Positions 43,210-52,492 of a stretch of DNA of 64,000 nt are shown piece by piece. The DNA comes from Terriglobus sp. RCC_193 (lineage in GTDB: Bacteria > Acidobacteriota > Terriglobia > Terriglobales > Acidobacteriaceae): contig NZ_JBFUPK010000002.1 of assembly GCF_041355105.1 (NCBI RefSeq), positions 620,001-684,000 on the forward strand, written 5' to 3'. Both the position numbers and the translations under genes were made by a program. The notes below the pieces were generated by a model. It was not told the DNA's origin and ran no database searches. It saw nothing but the letters and a program-made list of their open reading frames with translations. How positions within the stretch are numbered: the first letter of the stretch is position 1; every line of letters begins with the position of its first letter.

Positions 43210-44133
43210 CTACAACGCGAGAAGAAGTATCTTGCCGCCGGTACCACCCTTTTCGGCGAAGGCCTGTGCTTCTGCTGCTTCATGCAGGGCGTAACGACGG
43301 ACGATGGGGAGTTTGAATTTGCCGTCGCGGTAATCTTCCGCAAAGGCAAGGACACGCTGGGGGTCAGGGTGCGCCATGATGCGGGCGAGACGGACGCCGG
43401 AATGGAGCGACACATCTGGCGGCGGCGTGACCACAGTGCCGCAGACGCCGCCTTCGCGGATGTGGTTGAGCAGCGGTGTGGTGGCCTTTTCTCCTGTGGT
43501 GTCGGCGATGGCGTCTACCGTGCCCATGTTCTTGCGGGCGGCTTCGTCGTCCATGGCGAGGATGCCGTGTGTGCCGAGTTCCTTTGCTTCCTCCGCCTGC
43601 GAGGCGCGTACACCGGCAATGACGTGGGCGCCGAGCGTGAGGGCGCTGTGCACAGCCGCGCGTCCCACGCTGCCGAGCGCTCCTGTTACCAGCACGGATT
43701 GACCCTGCTGCAGGGCGCAGGCTTCGCGGACAAGCTGGTCGCCGGTAAGGACGATGAGGGGCAGTGCAGCGGCTTCCATAAGGTCGAGGCCTTCGGGTGT
43801 GTGGGTGAGGTTCACGGCCTTGATGGCGACCAGCGAGGCGTAGGCGCCTGAATCAGGGCTGAAGGCCATGACGCGGTCGCCGATGCTGACGCCCTGCACA
43901 TCCTTGCCTACGGCACGCACCACGCCGCTGACGTCGCGGCCGAGGATGGCGGGGAAGGTGAGAGGGAAGCGAGCGGCTGCTTCGCCGGAGCGCATCTTCC
44001 AGTCCACGGGGTTGATGCTGGTGGCGGCAGTGGCGATGAGCACCTGGTCGTCCGCGATCTCAGGGTCTGGGACGTCGGTTTCATAGTGCAGGTTCTTTGC
44101 CGGGCCATACTCGTAGAGGCGCACTGCATTCAT
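43210..44133 (-). CDS. NADPH:quinone reductase-like MDR oxidoreductase
   Basis: 307 residues from ATG 44133 (GAGG 10 bases upstream). ATSINPVDWKMRSG, ILGRDVSGVVRAVG and VLVTGALGSVGRAAVHSA (NADPH loop) are typical of zinc-free medium-chain reductases. No cysteine zinc lobe is present. Such enzymes reduce quinones or enals. The next gene upstream is a methyltransferase on the same strand, 42 bases away. Confidence 0.88.
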   Translation of the reverse strand: MNAVRLYEYGPAKNLHYETDVPDPEIADDQVLIATAATSINPVDWKMRSGEAAARFPLTFPAILGRDVSGVVRAVGKDVQGVSIGDRVMAFSPDSGAYASLVAIKAVNLTHTPEGLDLMEAAALPLIVLTGDQLVREACALQQGQSVLVTGALGSVGRAAVHSALTLGAHVIAGVRASQAEEAKELGTHGILAMDDEAARKNMGTVDAIADTTGEKATTPLLNHIREGGVCGTVVTPPPDVSLHSGVRLARIMAHPDPQRVLAFAEDYRDGKFKLPIVRRYALHEAAEAQAFAEKGGTGGKILLLAL

Positions 44134-44174
44134 GGTCACGATTCCTCGTGAAAAGTGAGATGCGAATCGATGGC

Positions 44175-45026
44175 CTATGGGGCAAGCTTTGCCGCGAGAA
44201 GATGGCCTCCGCTGCCCAGTACGTGCAGGTTGCTGCCGGTGAAGTAACGCGTGTTGATGGCGTCGCGATCGAGGTCGTGCTGTAGCTGCCAGCCGGATTG
44301 GTGCAGACGCTGGTGAATCTCGTCCGGCAGGAAGAAGAGGCGGAAGGGTTCACCCGCGGCAGCCACACGCTCGGACATGGAGTCCAGCGCGAGGCGTTCC
44401 AGGGGCGGCAGGGCATGGCGGGGCATGCCGTAATCGAATACGAGGACGGAACCGTGTGCGCAGGAGGAGAGGAAGTTCAGAGTTGCCGTAAAGCCTTCGT
44501 CTGTGAGGTACGGCACCACGCCGAGCCATGCGAAGACGGCGGGTTGCGTGGGGTCAAAGCCGGTGCTGCGAAGACGTTCGGCGAGGTCGTCATGATGGAA
44601 GTCGACGGCTACGTGATGTGCCTGCTGCGGGATGGAGATGTCGTGGTCTTCAAGCAGGGAGAGCTTCCACGCCTGCGTGTCAGGGTGGTCGACTTCGAAG
44701 ACCTGTACCTGCGGGAAGGGATTGCGATAGGCGAAGGTGTCGAGGCCTGCGCCGAGGAGAACGTATTGCCGCGCACCTTCATAGACAGCAGCAGTGAGCA
44801 TGTCTTCCGCGAAGCGGCTGCGGGCCACCAGGAATGCGCGCAGGCTGATGGAGTGGGGACGGTCGGGGGCACGCAGGCCCTCTGCGTCCCAGTTGCTGCT
44901 GTTGGAGAGGCCGAGGATGCGAAGTGCCAGTGGGTCGTCAAAGACCAGGGGTTGATCAAAGACCTGGTGGGCGGCACGACGCAGCGCCACGCGCCAGGCC
45001 GTGCGGGAGGGGGTTCCTTCACGCAT
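44175..45026 (-). CDS. SAM-dependent methyltransferase, TIGR00027/LCMT-like
   Basis: 283 residues. TPSRTAWRVALRRAAHQVFDQPLVFDDPLA is the family start. YVLLGAGLDTFAYR is the SAM-binding motif I, FEVDHPDTQAWK and FAWLGVVPYLT follow. It resembles leucine carboxyl methyltransferase and the putative polyketide O-methyltransferases common in actinomycetes and acidobacteria. The substrate is unknown. Confidence 0.88.
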   Translation of the reverse strand: MREGTPSRTAWRVALRRAAHQVFDQPLVFDDPLALRILGLSNSSNWDAEGLRAPDRPHSISLRAFLVARSRFAEDMLTAAVYEGARQYVLLGAGLDTFAYRNPFPQVQVFEVDHPDTQAWKLSLLEDHDISIPQQAHHVAVDFHHDDLAERLRSTGFDPTQPAVFAWLGVVPYLTDEGFTATLNFLSSCAHGSVLVFDYGMPRHALPPLERLALDSMSERVAAAGEPFRLFFLPDEIHQRLHQSGWQLQHDLDRDAINTRYFTGSNLHVLGSGGHLLAAKLAP

Positions 45027-45058
45027 GATTCCATTGCAACACAGTGGAGACGAGACAT

Positions 45059-45088
45059 CCCCGGCCCTGCATGGAAGCAGAGCCGGGG
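45059..45088 (-). terminator. hairpin after the S53 peptidase gene
   Basis: CCCCGGC/GCCGGGG (7 bp) and inner CTGC/GCAG (4 bp) pair around ATGGAA, 16 bases after the peptidase stop on the minus strand. There is no T-run. Confidence 0.55.
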
Positions 45089-45104
45089 TGACTTGTTGCC
45101 TCTT

Positions 45105-47924
45105 TTACTGGACTACTAATGTGACCGTGGTGGTGGCGGTGATGCTGGCTGCACCGTTGGATGGAACGCCTGTGGCCGTGATGGTGAGGGGATAGCTGCC
45201 CTTCGCTGCGGTTGTGCCGCTGGTCGAGGTGGTACTGCTGCTGCCGCCGCAACCGGACAGGCCGATGGCTGCTGCAGAGAGCAGTACAAGCAGCAGCGTC
45301 ACAGGACGGATACGTTTCCGCAGGAAAAATGCTCCTACGAATCCAGCCGCAAGAACGGCTACGCCACCGCGCTGCCAAGGACCATGTGCGGGCAGCGAGG
45401 AGGACGCAAACTTTGAACTCACCGACGTGGCGCTGGCCGAGGCGCAGCTTGCCGAGGAGGTGTACAAGGTGAGGGTGGACGTGGCCGATGCGTTGGCCGC
45501 GACGGTGGCCGATGGCAGGCTATAGCAACCGGTGAGAGAGGCGGTCGTGCTTACCTTGAAGGAAACTGTTCCGGCGAAGCCAGTGCTGGCAATGGTGAGG
45601 ACGTCTGTGCCGGTGCTGCCGCTGGTCACGGTAAGAGTGGACGCCGCGGGGGTAAGAGCAATGCTAGTGACAGTGGCCGTAGAGGTGACAGTGAGGTTAA
45701 TGGTGCTGCTGGCGCTGTAGTAGTTTGTATCGCCGGCATACAGCGCGGTGGCAGAGTGAATGCAGGTGCTGGCTGTGGTTGTGGTACAGGCCGGCACCGT
45801 GTAGGTGTAAGTGTTGCTGCTCGCGGCCGATGTGAAGGTAGTAACGCTGGTGCCGTCGATGGACAGCACTACGGAACCGGTAGGCGTGGAGCCAGAGCCG
45901 CCGACCGTGACGGTCAAAAGATCCGTGGTGCCACCCGCGGGCGTACTATTGCCCGCGCTGAGGCTTACGGTAGGTGTCAGCTTTCCGCTGGTGCCGGTGG
46001 AGGACTTGAGTGCCGTGGCCAGGCCGCTGGCATCGAGCGAACCAAGACCGGTGACCATGTCATAGCCTGTACCGGCGCTGTAGCCCATGGTGCCGCTGGC
46101 GCTGGCACTGGTGGAAGAGCAGCCAGTCGTGCCTCCCTTGCAGGTTACGGCGTTGTTGCCGGTGGTGATGTCGTGGAAGACGCTGGTGCTGCTGCTGCCA
46201 GCGGCTAATGTGTAGAGCTTGGTGTTGATGTTGCCAAGGCCACCGGTGTTTCCAGTGGCCTGCTCAACGATAGCCAGCATCGCAGCAAAGTTTGGCGCGG
46301 CTGCCGATGTGCCTCCGTAGATCCAAGCACCGGAAGAATTCCCGAAGGTCGAACCATTCGTGCATTGATAGGTTCCGACAACGCAGACGAGATATCCGTT
46401 GGTCTGTGCGGAGGATGGAAAAGCGACGTCGGGTACGTCACGGTGTGCGTCTGAAAGAACCCCTGTTCCGGCTTGCCAGGAAGGTTTTCCGAAGATTGCG
46501 CTGGCGCCGCCGCCGCTGGCAGAAAGTGATCCGACCACAGCAGAGTCATTCCATGCGGTTTCCGGTATGTATCCCACAGCGGAGCCGCCGTAGCTGTTAT
46601 TGGGGGAACTCCAATACTGGGAGGTGGTTCCGGTCAGCGTGGTTCCTCCGACCGCCGTTACATTCGGTGATGATGCCGGATAGGAGACGGATAGTCCGCC
46701 CTGCGCGACGGCAACGACGCCAGCGCTGTTAGGCGTTTCGCATGCAGTCGGGCCCCAGTCACCCGAGGAAACGAGGATGGTCTGGCCCTGACTACTCGCC
46801 TGCGCCAGCACGGGCTCAAGCACTGTGGTGGCATAAGAGGAAGCTTCGTTCTCGCAAGCTCCGTAACTCAATGTGAGGATGGGCGCCAGATTGTTGGTGA
46901 TGGCGTAGATCATTGCTGTAAAGACGCCATTGTTTGTGGTGGCTGTACTGGTACCGGTGTAAATAAAAAGCACCTGCGCCCCAGGTGCGGAGCCACTGGC
47001 ATACTCCAGATCTAACTCGCTCTCCTGTTCATCACTCGCGCTCAATTGGCCTGAACTGCCGGTGTTCGGCACCAAGACCATAGTGGGAAGCTTCTGTGTC
47101 TGCCCGGTGAGTTGCTGGAAATAAGTAAGCTGCGCCGAGGTAACGGAGGACTGACCGATGACGCCGATCTTGATTCCCGTGCCGTCATAACCTTGGGAAA
47201 TCAAGGTGTTCATGCCAAAAATCTGCCGGAAATCCCATGGCACCAGATAGTGCGAGCCTGAAGTAGCTGTATATAAGGGAGAGACAAGCGGTGACTTCTG
47301 GATGGGCTGGATGTGGTAGCTGCTGATGCCGGTGATGCCGCTGACCACGCCTGCCAGGGACTGCGGCAGGCTGATGGCGGTGCTGTTCTCAAAGTAGTCC
47401 TGGTCGGCGCGGTGGAAGCGCTGCAGGGTGGTGGTGAAGGCGCTCTCCACTGCCGATGCGGTGCCGGAGAAGACGATGCGGTTGCGGCTGGGCGCTACCT
47501 CGTCCACGGTAAAACCCTTGGACGAGAGCCAGTCTTTTACGATGCTGAGGTCAGCATCGGACAGACCGAATTGTTCGCCAAAGGTCTGCGGTGTGAGCCA
47601 CTTGTGATATTGCGGCGAAGACGGGTTCTGCTGATCCACGAGCAGTTGTTGCAAGGCGGCGGCCTGCGCATCGGTCGGCTTCAGAACCAGCGACATGCCG
47701 GTGAGCTGGGTTTCGCCGCCGAGGTGGCCCAGAACGGAGGCCGTCTTGACGCGCGGCGAGACGGTGGCTGGCAGCGAGACGCGGGGGTCTGACGACGAGG
47801 GCAGCGAATATAACCGTCGCGCTACCTGGCCTGCTGCAAGTGCGGGAAACACAGCTGCGGCGAACAAAACCACAGCGGCGATCACGCTGCGGAAACGGCG
47901 GGGGAAGGCTGAGGCATGCGTCAT
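45105..47924 (-). CDS. secreted S53 (sedolisin/pro-kumamolisin) serine peptidase with Ig-like and membrane tail
   Basis: 939 residues from ATG 47924. A signal peptide ends near LAAGQV. A pro-kumamolisin activation domain (about 35-190, PQYHKWLTPQTFGEQFG) precedes the catalytic domain. The Glu/Asp pair is in SDEQESELDLEY (near residue 305), the Ser in YGGTSAAAP (near 538), and the calcium site near FHDITTGNN. An Ig-like repeat region (about 640-800) follows, then two hydrophobic helices with a lipobox-like LSGC between, and a beta-rich C-terminus. It is an acid-active endopeptidase. The long tail may anchor it to the envelope. Confidence 0.92.
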   Translation of the reverse strand: MTHASAFPRRFRSVIAAVVLFAAAVFPALAAGQVARRLYSLPSSSDPRVSLPATVSPRVKTASVLGHLGGETQLTGMSLVLKPTDAQAAALQQLLVDQQNPSSPQYHKWLTPQTFGEQFGLSDADLSIVKDWLSSKGFTVDEVAPSRNRIVFSGTASAVESAFTTTLQRFHRADQDYFENSTAISLPQSLAGVVSGITGISSYHIQPIQKSPLVSPLYTATSGSHYLVPWDFRQIFGMNTLISQGYDGTGIKIGVIGQSSVTSAQLTYFQQLTGQTQKLPTMVLVPNTGSSGQLSASDEQESELDLEYASGSAPGAQVLFIYTGTSTATTNNGVFTAMIYAITNNLAPILTLSYGACENEASSYATTVLEPVLAQASSQGQTILVSSGDWGPTACETPNSAGVVAVAQGGLSVSYPASSPNVTAVGGTTLTGTTSQYWSSPNNSYGGSAVGYIPETAWNDSAVVGSLSASGGGASAIFGKPSWQAGTGVLSDAHRDVPDVAFPSSAQTNGYLVCVVGTYQCTNGSTFGNSSGAWIYGGTSAAAPNFAAMLAIVEQATGNTGGLGNINTKLYTLAAGSSSTSVFHDITTGNNAVTCKGGTTGCSSTSASASGTMGYSAGTGYDMVTGLGSLDASGLATALKSSTGTSGKLTPTVSLSAGNSTPAGGTTDLLTVTVGGSGSTPTGSVVLSIDGTSVTTFTSAASSNTYTYTVPACTTTTASTCIHSATALYAGDTNYYSASSTINLTVTSTATVTSIALTPAASTLTVTSGSTGTDVLTIASTGFAGTVSFKVSTTASLTGCYSLPSATVAANASATSTLTLYTSSASCASASATSVSSKFASSSLPAHGPWQRGGVAVLAAGFVGAFFLRKRIRPVTLLLVLLSAAAIGLSGCGGSSSTTSTSGTTAAKGSYPLTITATGVPSNGAASITATTTVTLVVQ

Positions 47925-48110
47925 TGAGGGACCTTGGTTCTGGTTCAAGTGGCTAAATTCAAGCACAAAATGGGATACCGGGCAGAATCGCACGGTCTGC
48001 GGACATCCCGTTGGACGGTAATTCTATGCAGCAGTAAACACTGGCCGCCGGCATTTGTCGCCCGGAAAGGCGATGCAGGCATTGAGAAATGAACCAGTTT
48101 GGGAACTGGC

Positions 48111-48950
48111 TTATGCCGTCATCCAGGTAAATGCGCGGTCCAGATAGGCCTTGGTGTCCTTGCGTGAGACCACGGCGTCAAGGAAGCCGTGCTGCAGCAG
48201 AAACTCAGACCGCTGGAAGCCCTCAGGCAGCTTCTGCCGGATGGTCTGCTCGATGACGCGGGGGCCAGCGAAGCCGATCAGGGCTCCGGGCTCTGCGATG
48301 TTGAGATCGCCGAGCATGGCGAAGGATGCGGTGACGCCGCCGGTGGTGGGGTCGGTCATGAGGCTGATGTAGGGAATCTTCTCGTCTGCGAGGCGGCCCA
48401 GCGCGGTTGAGATTTTGGCAAGCTGCATGAGGCTGACGATGCCCTCCATCATGCGTGCGCCGCCGCTGGCGGAGATAATGAGCAGCGGACTGCGCGTGGC
48501 CAGCGAACGGTCCACGGCGCGGGCGATCGTTTCGCCCACGACGGCACCCATCGAACCGCCAATGAAGCTGTACTCCATCGCCGAGATGACGATGTCGCGA
48601 CCGTTGAGTTTGCCTACGGCGTTGACGATGGCATCGTTGAGGCCGGTTTTGGCCTGCGCTTCGGCAAGCCGCTTTTTGTAGGGCTTGAGGTCCGTGAAGT
48701 TCAGCGGGTCGGTCGACTTCAGGTCAAGATCGACGAGTTCATAGCCGGGTTCCAGCAACAGTTCGATACGGCGACGGGCGTCCATCTTGAAGTGGTGGCC
48801 GCAGTGGGGGCAGACCTGGAGGTTTGCATCCAGTTCCGCGCGGAAGATCGCCTTGCCGCAATCCGGGCACTTGACCCACAAACCTTCGGTGCGGACAGTG
48901 CGCTCCGTCTCCGAGACGATCTCATTGTCTTGCCGTTTGAACCAAGCCAT
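48111..48950 (-). CDS. accD: acetyl-CoA carboxylase carboxyltransferase subunit beta
   Basis: 279 residues from ATG 48950 (AGGGAA upstream). CPDCGKAIFRAEL and CPHCGHHFKM are the two halves of the AccD zinc ribbon. YSFIGGSMGAVVGETIARAVDRS, SASGGARMMEG and LMTDPTTGGVTASFA form the carboxyltransferase core. With AccA it transfers CO2 from biotin to acetyl-CoA, the first step of fatty acid synthesis. accA is not in the window. Confidence 0.96.
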   Translation of the reverse strand: MAWFKRQDNEIVSETERTVRTEGLWVKCPDCGKAIFRAELDANLQVCPHCGHHFKMDARRRIELLLEPGYELVDLDLKSTDPLNFTDLKPYKKRLAEAQAKTGLNDAIVNAVGKLNGRDIVISAMEYSFIGGSMGAVVGETIARAVDRSLATRSPLLIISASGGARMMEGIVSLMQLAKISTALGRLADEKIPYISLMTDPTTGGVTASFAMLGDLNIAEPGALIGFAGPRVIEQTIRQKLPEGFQRSEFLLQHGFLDAVVSRKDTKAYLDRAFTWMTA

Positions 48951-49067
48951 TGCGTTCCCTAGTGTATCTGGTTTGGAGGAAGTGGTGGTCTGGGGGTTCA
49001 AACGGCCCTGAATGCAGATGCTTCCCTGAGCGAGGGAAGAGTCGTGGTTACGGGATGTTTTCTCGCG

Positions 49068-49529
49068 TTATGCGAGACGCTGACGACGGATGCTTATAAC
49101 GGCGAGTGCAGCAATCAACAAGAGCACCGTAAGTTGAAGGATGGCCACGATGGGTTCCTTGCCTGTGGGTGCGAACTGGTGGAGTGGCGGAATCTTCTGA
49201 AAGCTCTGCACGATGAGGACCAGCACGTTAAAGAACTGCAGGATGGATGCGGTGGCGATGTAGGTCTTCATCCATCCCTTTTGATAGGCGAGGATGGCAG
49301 GAATAAACAACACCAACGATATGGCGCCGACCACAATACCCGGTGTGACTCCGTGAAACGGAAAGAAGAAGCCTGTGATGCTGGTAAGTGCGGTTGTGGT
49401 AAGAAACACAAGATTCAACGTGCGGTTAAGCGAGCTGCCCAGGAAGCCGAGCAGAACCAGAAAACCGGTTGCGATGCCGATGAGGCTTAACGCTACGTGA
49501 AAGAGAGTAAAGATCTGCAGGCCTGTCAT
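49068..49529 (-). CDS. small four-helix membrane protein
   Basis: 153 residues from ATG 49529, with GAGGTG upstream (spacing 9); in-frame starts at 49538 and 49541 are closer to it. Four membrane helices are visible: VALSLIGIATGFLVLLGFLG, VFLTTTALTSITGFFF, GIVVGAISLVLFIPAILA and PIVAILQLTVLLLIAAL. A charged C-terminal end (ISIRRQRLA) lies outside. It resembles small uncharacterised membrane proteins; no function is known. Confidence 0.75.
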   Translation of the reverse strand: MTGLQIFTLFHVALSLIGIATGFLVLLGFLGSSLNRTLNLVFLTTTALTSITGFFFPFHGVTPGIVVGAISLVLFIPAILAYQKGWMKTYIATASILQFFNVLVLIVQSFQKIPPLHQFAPTGKEPIVAILQLTVLLLIAALAVISIRRQRLA

Positions 49530-49692
49530 GTGAATCATCACCTCATGGGAAATGGGTGCTGCAACAACTTACCCGCGGGCATATGCCTACGGATGGATCA
49601 CGATGTTTCTGAGTGGCGGAAGATCGTTGCCAGTATGTCAGTAAATGATTGTGTACGCGAACGATTTTTTAACGCTTCGATAGAAAACAGAA

Positions 49693-49715
49693 AAGCCCGG
49701 CGCGAGGCCGGGCTT
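49693..49715 (-). terminator. terminator after dnaN
   Basis: AAGCCCGGC and GCCGGGCTT form a 9-bp stem with a 5-base loop, 62 bases after the dnaN stop. On the minus strand it is followed by TTCTGTTTTC, so it is a good intrinsic terminator. Confidence 0.85.
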
Positions 49716-49777
49716 CTTCAGGTGTTGGTCGTTGCACGAACACGCGCAAAGCGCGTCGAGGCCTCAATGGCAGATCG

Positions 49778-50971
49778 TCAGATGCGCATGGGCATCAGGA
49801 TGTAGCGATACTTCTGGTCTTCATTGGCGTCTTCCGGACGCATCTGGCCTGCGGATTGTGCGTCCTTGAATTCGAGACGTACTTCGCCGGTGTTGCCGAT
49901 GGCTTTGAGGAAGTCGATGAGATAGGCCGAGTTGAAGCCGACTACGAGCGGGTCGTAGTTGTATGGCGTTTCGATGGAATCCTCTGATTCACCCGCGTCC
50001 GTTGAGGACGATGAGATGCGGAGTTCGTTCTGCTCCAGGCGAATCTTGATGGCGCCGCTGCGCTCGTCGGCAAACTGCGACACACGCTGCAGAGCACCCA
50101 TAAGGTCTTCGCTGCGGACGATGACGAACTTGTTGTTGTCGCGCGGCAGGACAGCTTCGTAGTTGGGGAACTGGCCCGTGAGTTTGCGGCTGGTGAGCAC
50201 GCGTCCGCCGATGCGGAAGAAGAGGGTGGTTTCGTCGTCGGCAAATTCGATGAAGTCGTTATCTTCGCTGGTGGGCGTGTTCGCCAGGAGAGATGAGAGT
50301 TCACCCAGCGCCTTGCGCGGGATGAGCGTCTTCTTTTCGCCGGAGATGCCTTCGAGTGTTTCGCCGAAGCGCTCGACGTGGGCCAGACGATGGCCGTCCG
50401 TGGCGACCATGGCCATGGACTCTGCCTTGAGGACCAGCAGTGCACCGTTGAGCGTGTAGCGCGACTCCTCGCTGGAGATGGCGAAGATGGTCTTGGAGAT
50501 GAGGCTCTTCAGCGAGGGTGCTGCCACCTTGACCGCGCCCACGGTGGGAAATTCCGGCACCTGGGGGAAGTTGGCGCGGGCCATGCCCACCATCTTGGTG
50601 TTGGAGCGACCGGCGCGGATCTGCACCCAGTGGTTATCCATCAGCTTGATGGAGATGTCACCTTCCGGCAGCAGGCGGATATAGTCGTAGAGCTTGCGGG
50701 CGGGAACGGTGCATGCGCCGGACTTTTTCACGCGTGCCGGGCAGGAGGTGCGCAGGCTCTGGTCCAGATCGGTGGCCGTGATGGTCAGGCGTTCGCCGTC
50801 GGCCTCAAAGAGGAAGTTCGACAGGATGGGGATCGTCGTCTTCCGTTCCACGACAGACTGTGCGGCGGTCAGTTCGCGAAGGAGTTCCGCACGAGTGACC
50901 GTGATATCGAGATTGCCGGTAGGAGCGGCGCCGCTGGTTTCCATCGAAGGGAGCGAAGCAGTGGTGGACAC
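49778..50971 (-). CDS. dnaN: DNA polymerase III sliding clamp beta subunit
   Basis: 397 residues. GTG 50971 is chosen because GGAGG lies 8 bases upstream; the ORF begins further up with a TTG. LDITVTRAELLRELTAAQSVVERKTTIPILSNFL is the DnaN start. Three clamp domains are visible (about 30-150, 155-275, 280-397), with SEESRYTLNGALL, VATDGHRLAHVE and YILMPMRI at the end. The ring-shaped dimer holds the polymerase on DNA. The predicted origin lies directly upstream. Confidence 0.96.
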   Translation of the reverse strand: MSTTASLPSMETSGAAPTGNLDITVTRAELLRELTAAQSVVERKTTIPILSNFLFEADGERLTITATDLDQSLRTSCPARVKKSGACTVPARKLYDYIRLLPEGDISIKLMDNHWVQIRAGRSNTKMVGMARANFPQVPEFPTVGAVKVAAPSLKSLISKTIFAISSEESRYTLNGALLVLKAESMAMVATDGHRLAHVERFGETLEGISGEKKTLIPRKALGELSSLLANTPTSEDNDFIEFADDETTLFFRIGGRVLTSRKLTGQFPNYEAVLPRDNNKFVIVRSEDLMGALQRVSQFADERSGAIKIRLEQNELRISSSSTDAGESEDSIETPYNYDPLVVGFNSAYLIDFLKAIGNTGEVRLEFKDAQSAGQMRPEDANEDQKYRYILMPMRI

Positions 50972-51719
50972 GGGAGAGACCTCCGAGAGTTCAGGACAAA
51001 TCTTTGTGTGCGGCGGCAACGGTTTGAGTCAGCGTTACGGAACGGACTGTGGGCCGGATGCCTGAGTGGATTTCAGCGTATCACCGCGCTGCTGCGTTTC
51101 CCAAGGCTGCTTTTGAGGATGGGTAACAAAGCGGGTTCGTGGTGGTTTGACAGGGCTAATCGTAGCGGGCCGGGGCATGTGGAAGGTACGTACGAAACCG
51201 TGGAAAGCAGGGACACGGCGTCACGCGAGTTCCAACACGGTGGATGCGAAGACTGCTTTTAAGAACCTGAGTGAAAAGGAAAGATTGAAATAGCCGTCGT
51301 AGTCGTTTGCCGAGGAAATGTGGATGAACGTCCCATGATGTTGTTGTGGCAGGAGTTAAGTGGTGGACGAGATTCAGAAAAAGTGTCCGCGAAGAACGGA
51401 AGCTGTGTGTCGCGGGGAGGAGATTTCTTATAGGGTGGCCAGGTTTACCCGTATTCCACAGGGTTCCTCACAGGCAATGTGCGCCGGAGGGGCGTGTGGA
51501 AGTGGAAAGCGGGGGCCGAACCGCGTGGTTGCGGGGATTGTTACGGCTTTTGTATCCACAGGCTGGCCGTTTGGGCTGAGGAATATCGGGTTTGTCCACT
51601 GTTTGCACAGGGTTACGGGAATGTGTGGATTGTGAGGGCCAAACAAATTTTGCGGTTGGGGAAGAGATGAAAAATTTGTTACGGTGAGCAACGGAAATGG
51701 TGCATGAGGGATGACGACG
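50972..51719. other. oriC: predicted replication origin region (oriC) upstream of dnaN
   Basis: 748 bases without a gene. DnaA-box-like sequences, relative to TTATCCACA, cluster at 51319-51327 (reverse, TCATCCACA), 51452-51460 (TATTCCACA), 51495-51503 (reverse), 51552-51560 (GTATCCACA, one mismatch), 51592-51600 (TTGTCCACT), 51601-51609 (GTTTGCACA) and 51624-51632 (reverse, CAATCCACA). An AT-rich inverted repeat AACAAATTTT/AAAATTTGTT lies at 51642-51651 and 51671-51680, a possible unwinding element. Confidence 0.55.
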
Positions 51720-52292
51720 ATGAAAAAGATGATTCTGGCGGCAGCGATGCTGATGGCAGTACAAAGCAGTGGGGCACAGCAACCGGCAGCAGCCACCCCG
51801 CGTCCGGCACCTGTGCCCGGTGTGATTGCGTCGCATCCGGACTGGCCTAAGGCGAATCCGGAGGATGTGAAGTCGCCTGAGGCGATCATTCAGGCGCTGT
51901 CAGACACCATCTCTGGCGAGGCCGGAAAGCCGCGCGACTGGAATCGCTTTAAGAGCCTGCTTGTTCCGGGATCAGGACGGATGACGATCGTGCGCCACAG
52001 CAAGACAGGAGCCGCGGACCTGACGATTCTCTCCACGGACGACTATCAGGCGCGTGCGGGGAACCAGACGTTTTATGAAAAGCCCATCGCGTATGAGAAG
52101 CAGAGCTTTGGGCATATGACGCATGTCTACGAGTCGTACGCGATCTTTCACACCCCCACGGACACCACGGCACAGGCACGCGGGGTGAATAGCTGGGAGC
52201 TGTTGAACGATGGCACGCGTTACTGGATTTTGCAGATCTACTGGGATACGGAGCGGCCAGATAATCCGATTCCGGCGGCGTTGGCGAAGTAA
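51720..52292 (+). CDS. secreted NTF2/SnoaL-like protein
   Basis: 190 residues from ATG 51720, 9 bases after GAGGG; an ATG at 51711 is too close. A signal peptide ends near QSSGAQ. The sequence PEAIIQALSDTISGEAGKPRDWNRFKSLLVPG and NSWELLNDGTRYWILQIYWDTE resembles the NTF2-like fold, although no catalytic residues stand out. It begins at the edge of the predicted origin. The role is unknown. Confidence 0.75.
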   Translation: MKKMILAAAMLMAVQSSGAQQPAAATPRPAPVPGVIASHPDWPKANPEDVKSPEAIIQALSDTISGEAGKPRDWNRFKSLLVPGSGRMTIVRHSKTGAADLTILSTDDYQARAGNQTFYEKPIAYEKQSFGHMTHVYESYAIFHTPTDTTAQARGVNSWELLNDGTRYWILQIYWDTERPDNPIPAALAK

Positions 52293-52492
52293 CGGCAGAA
52301 TCCAGAGACGTTGTGACGCGAGGAGTGCTATGAGCCGTTCTCAAGGGTTTGGTGTGCTCCAAAATACAGTTCTTCGCCTGTTCGAATGCACAGTAGCTGG
52401 TTACGTGCGGAATCTGTGTACTGGCTGAGCGTTGCGTTGCATCGCCTGAAATACACGCAACCGCCAAAGTCTTTCCTGCAGGGGAGAACGTG

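Noticed and set aside
48094-48109. CCAGTT-TGGG-AACTGG as accD terminator
   Set aside because: Only 6 bp of stem and no T-run; too weak to call.
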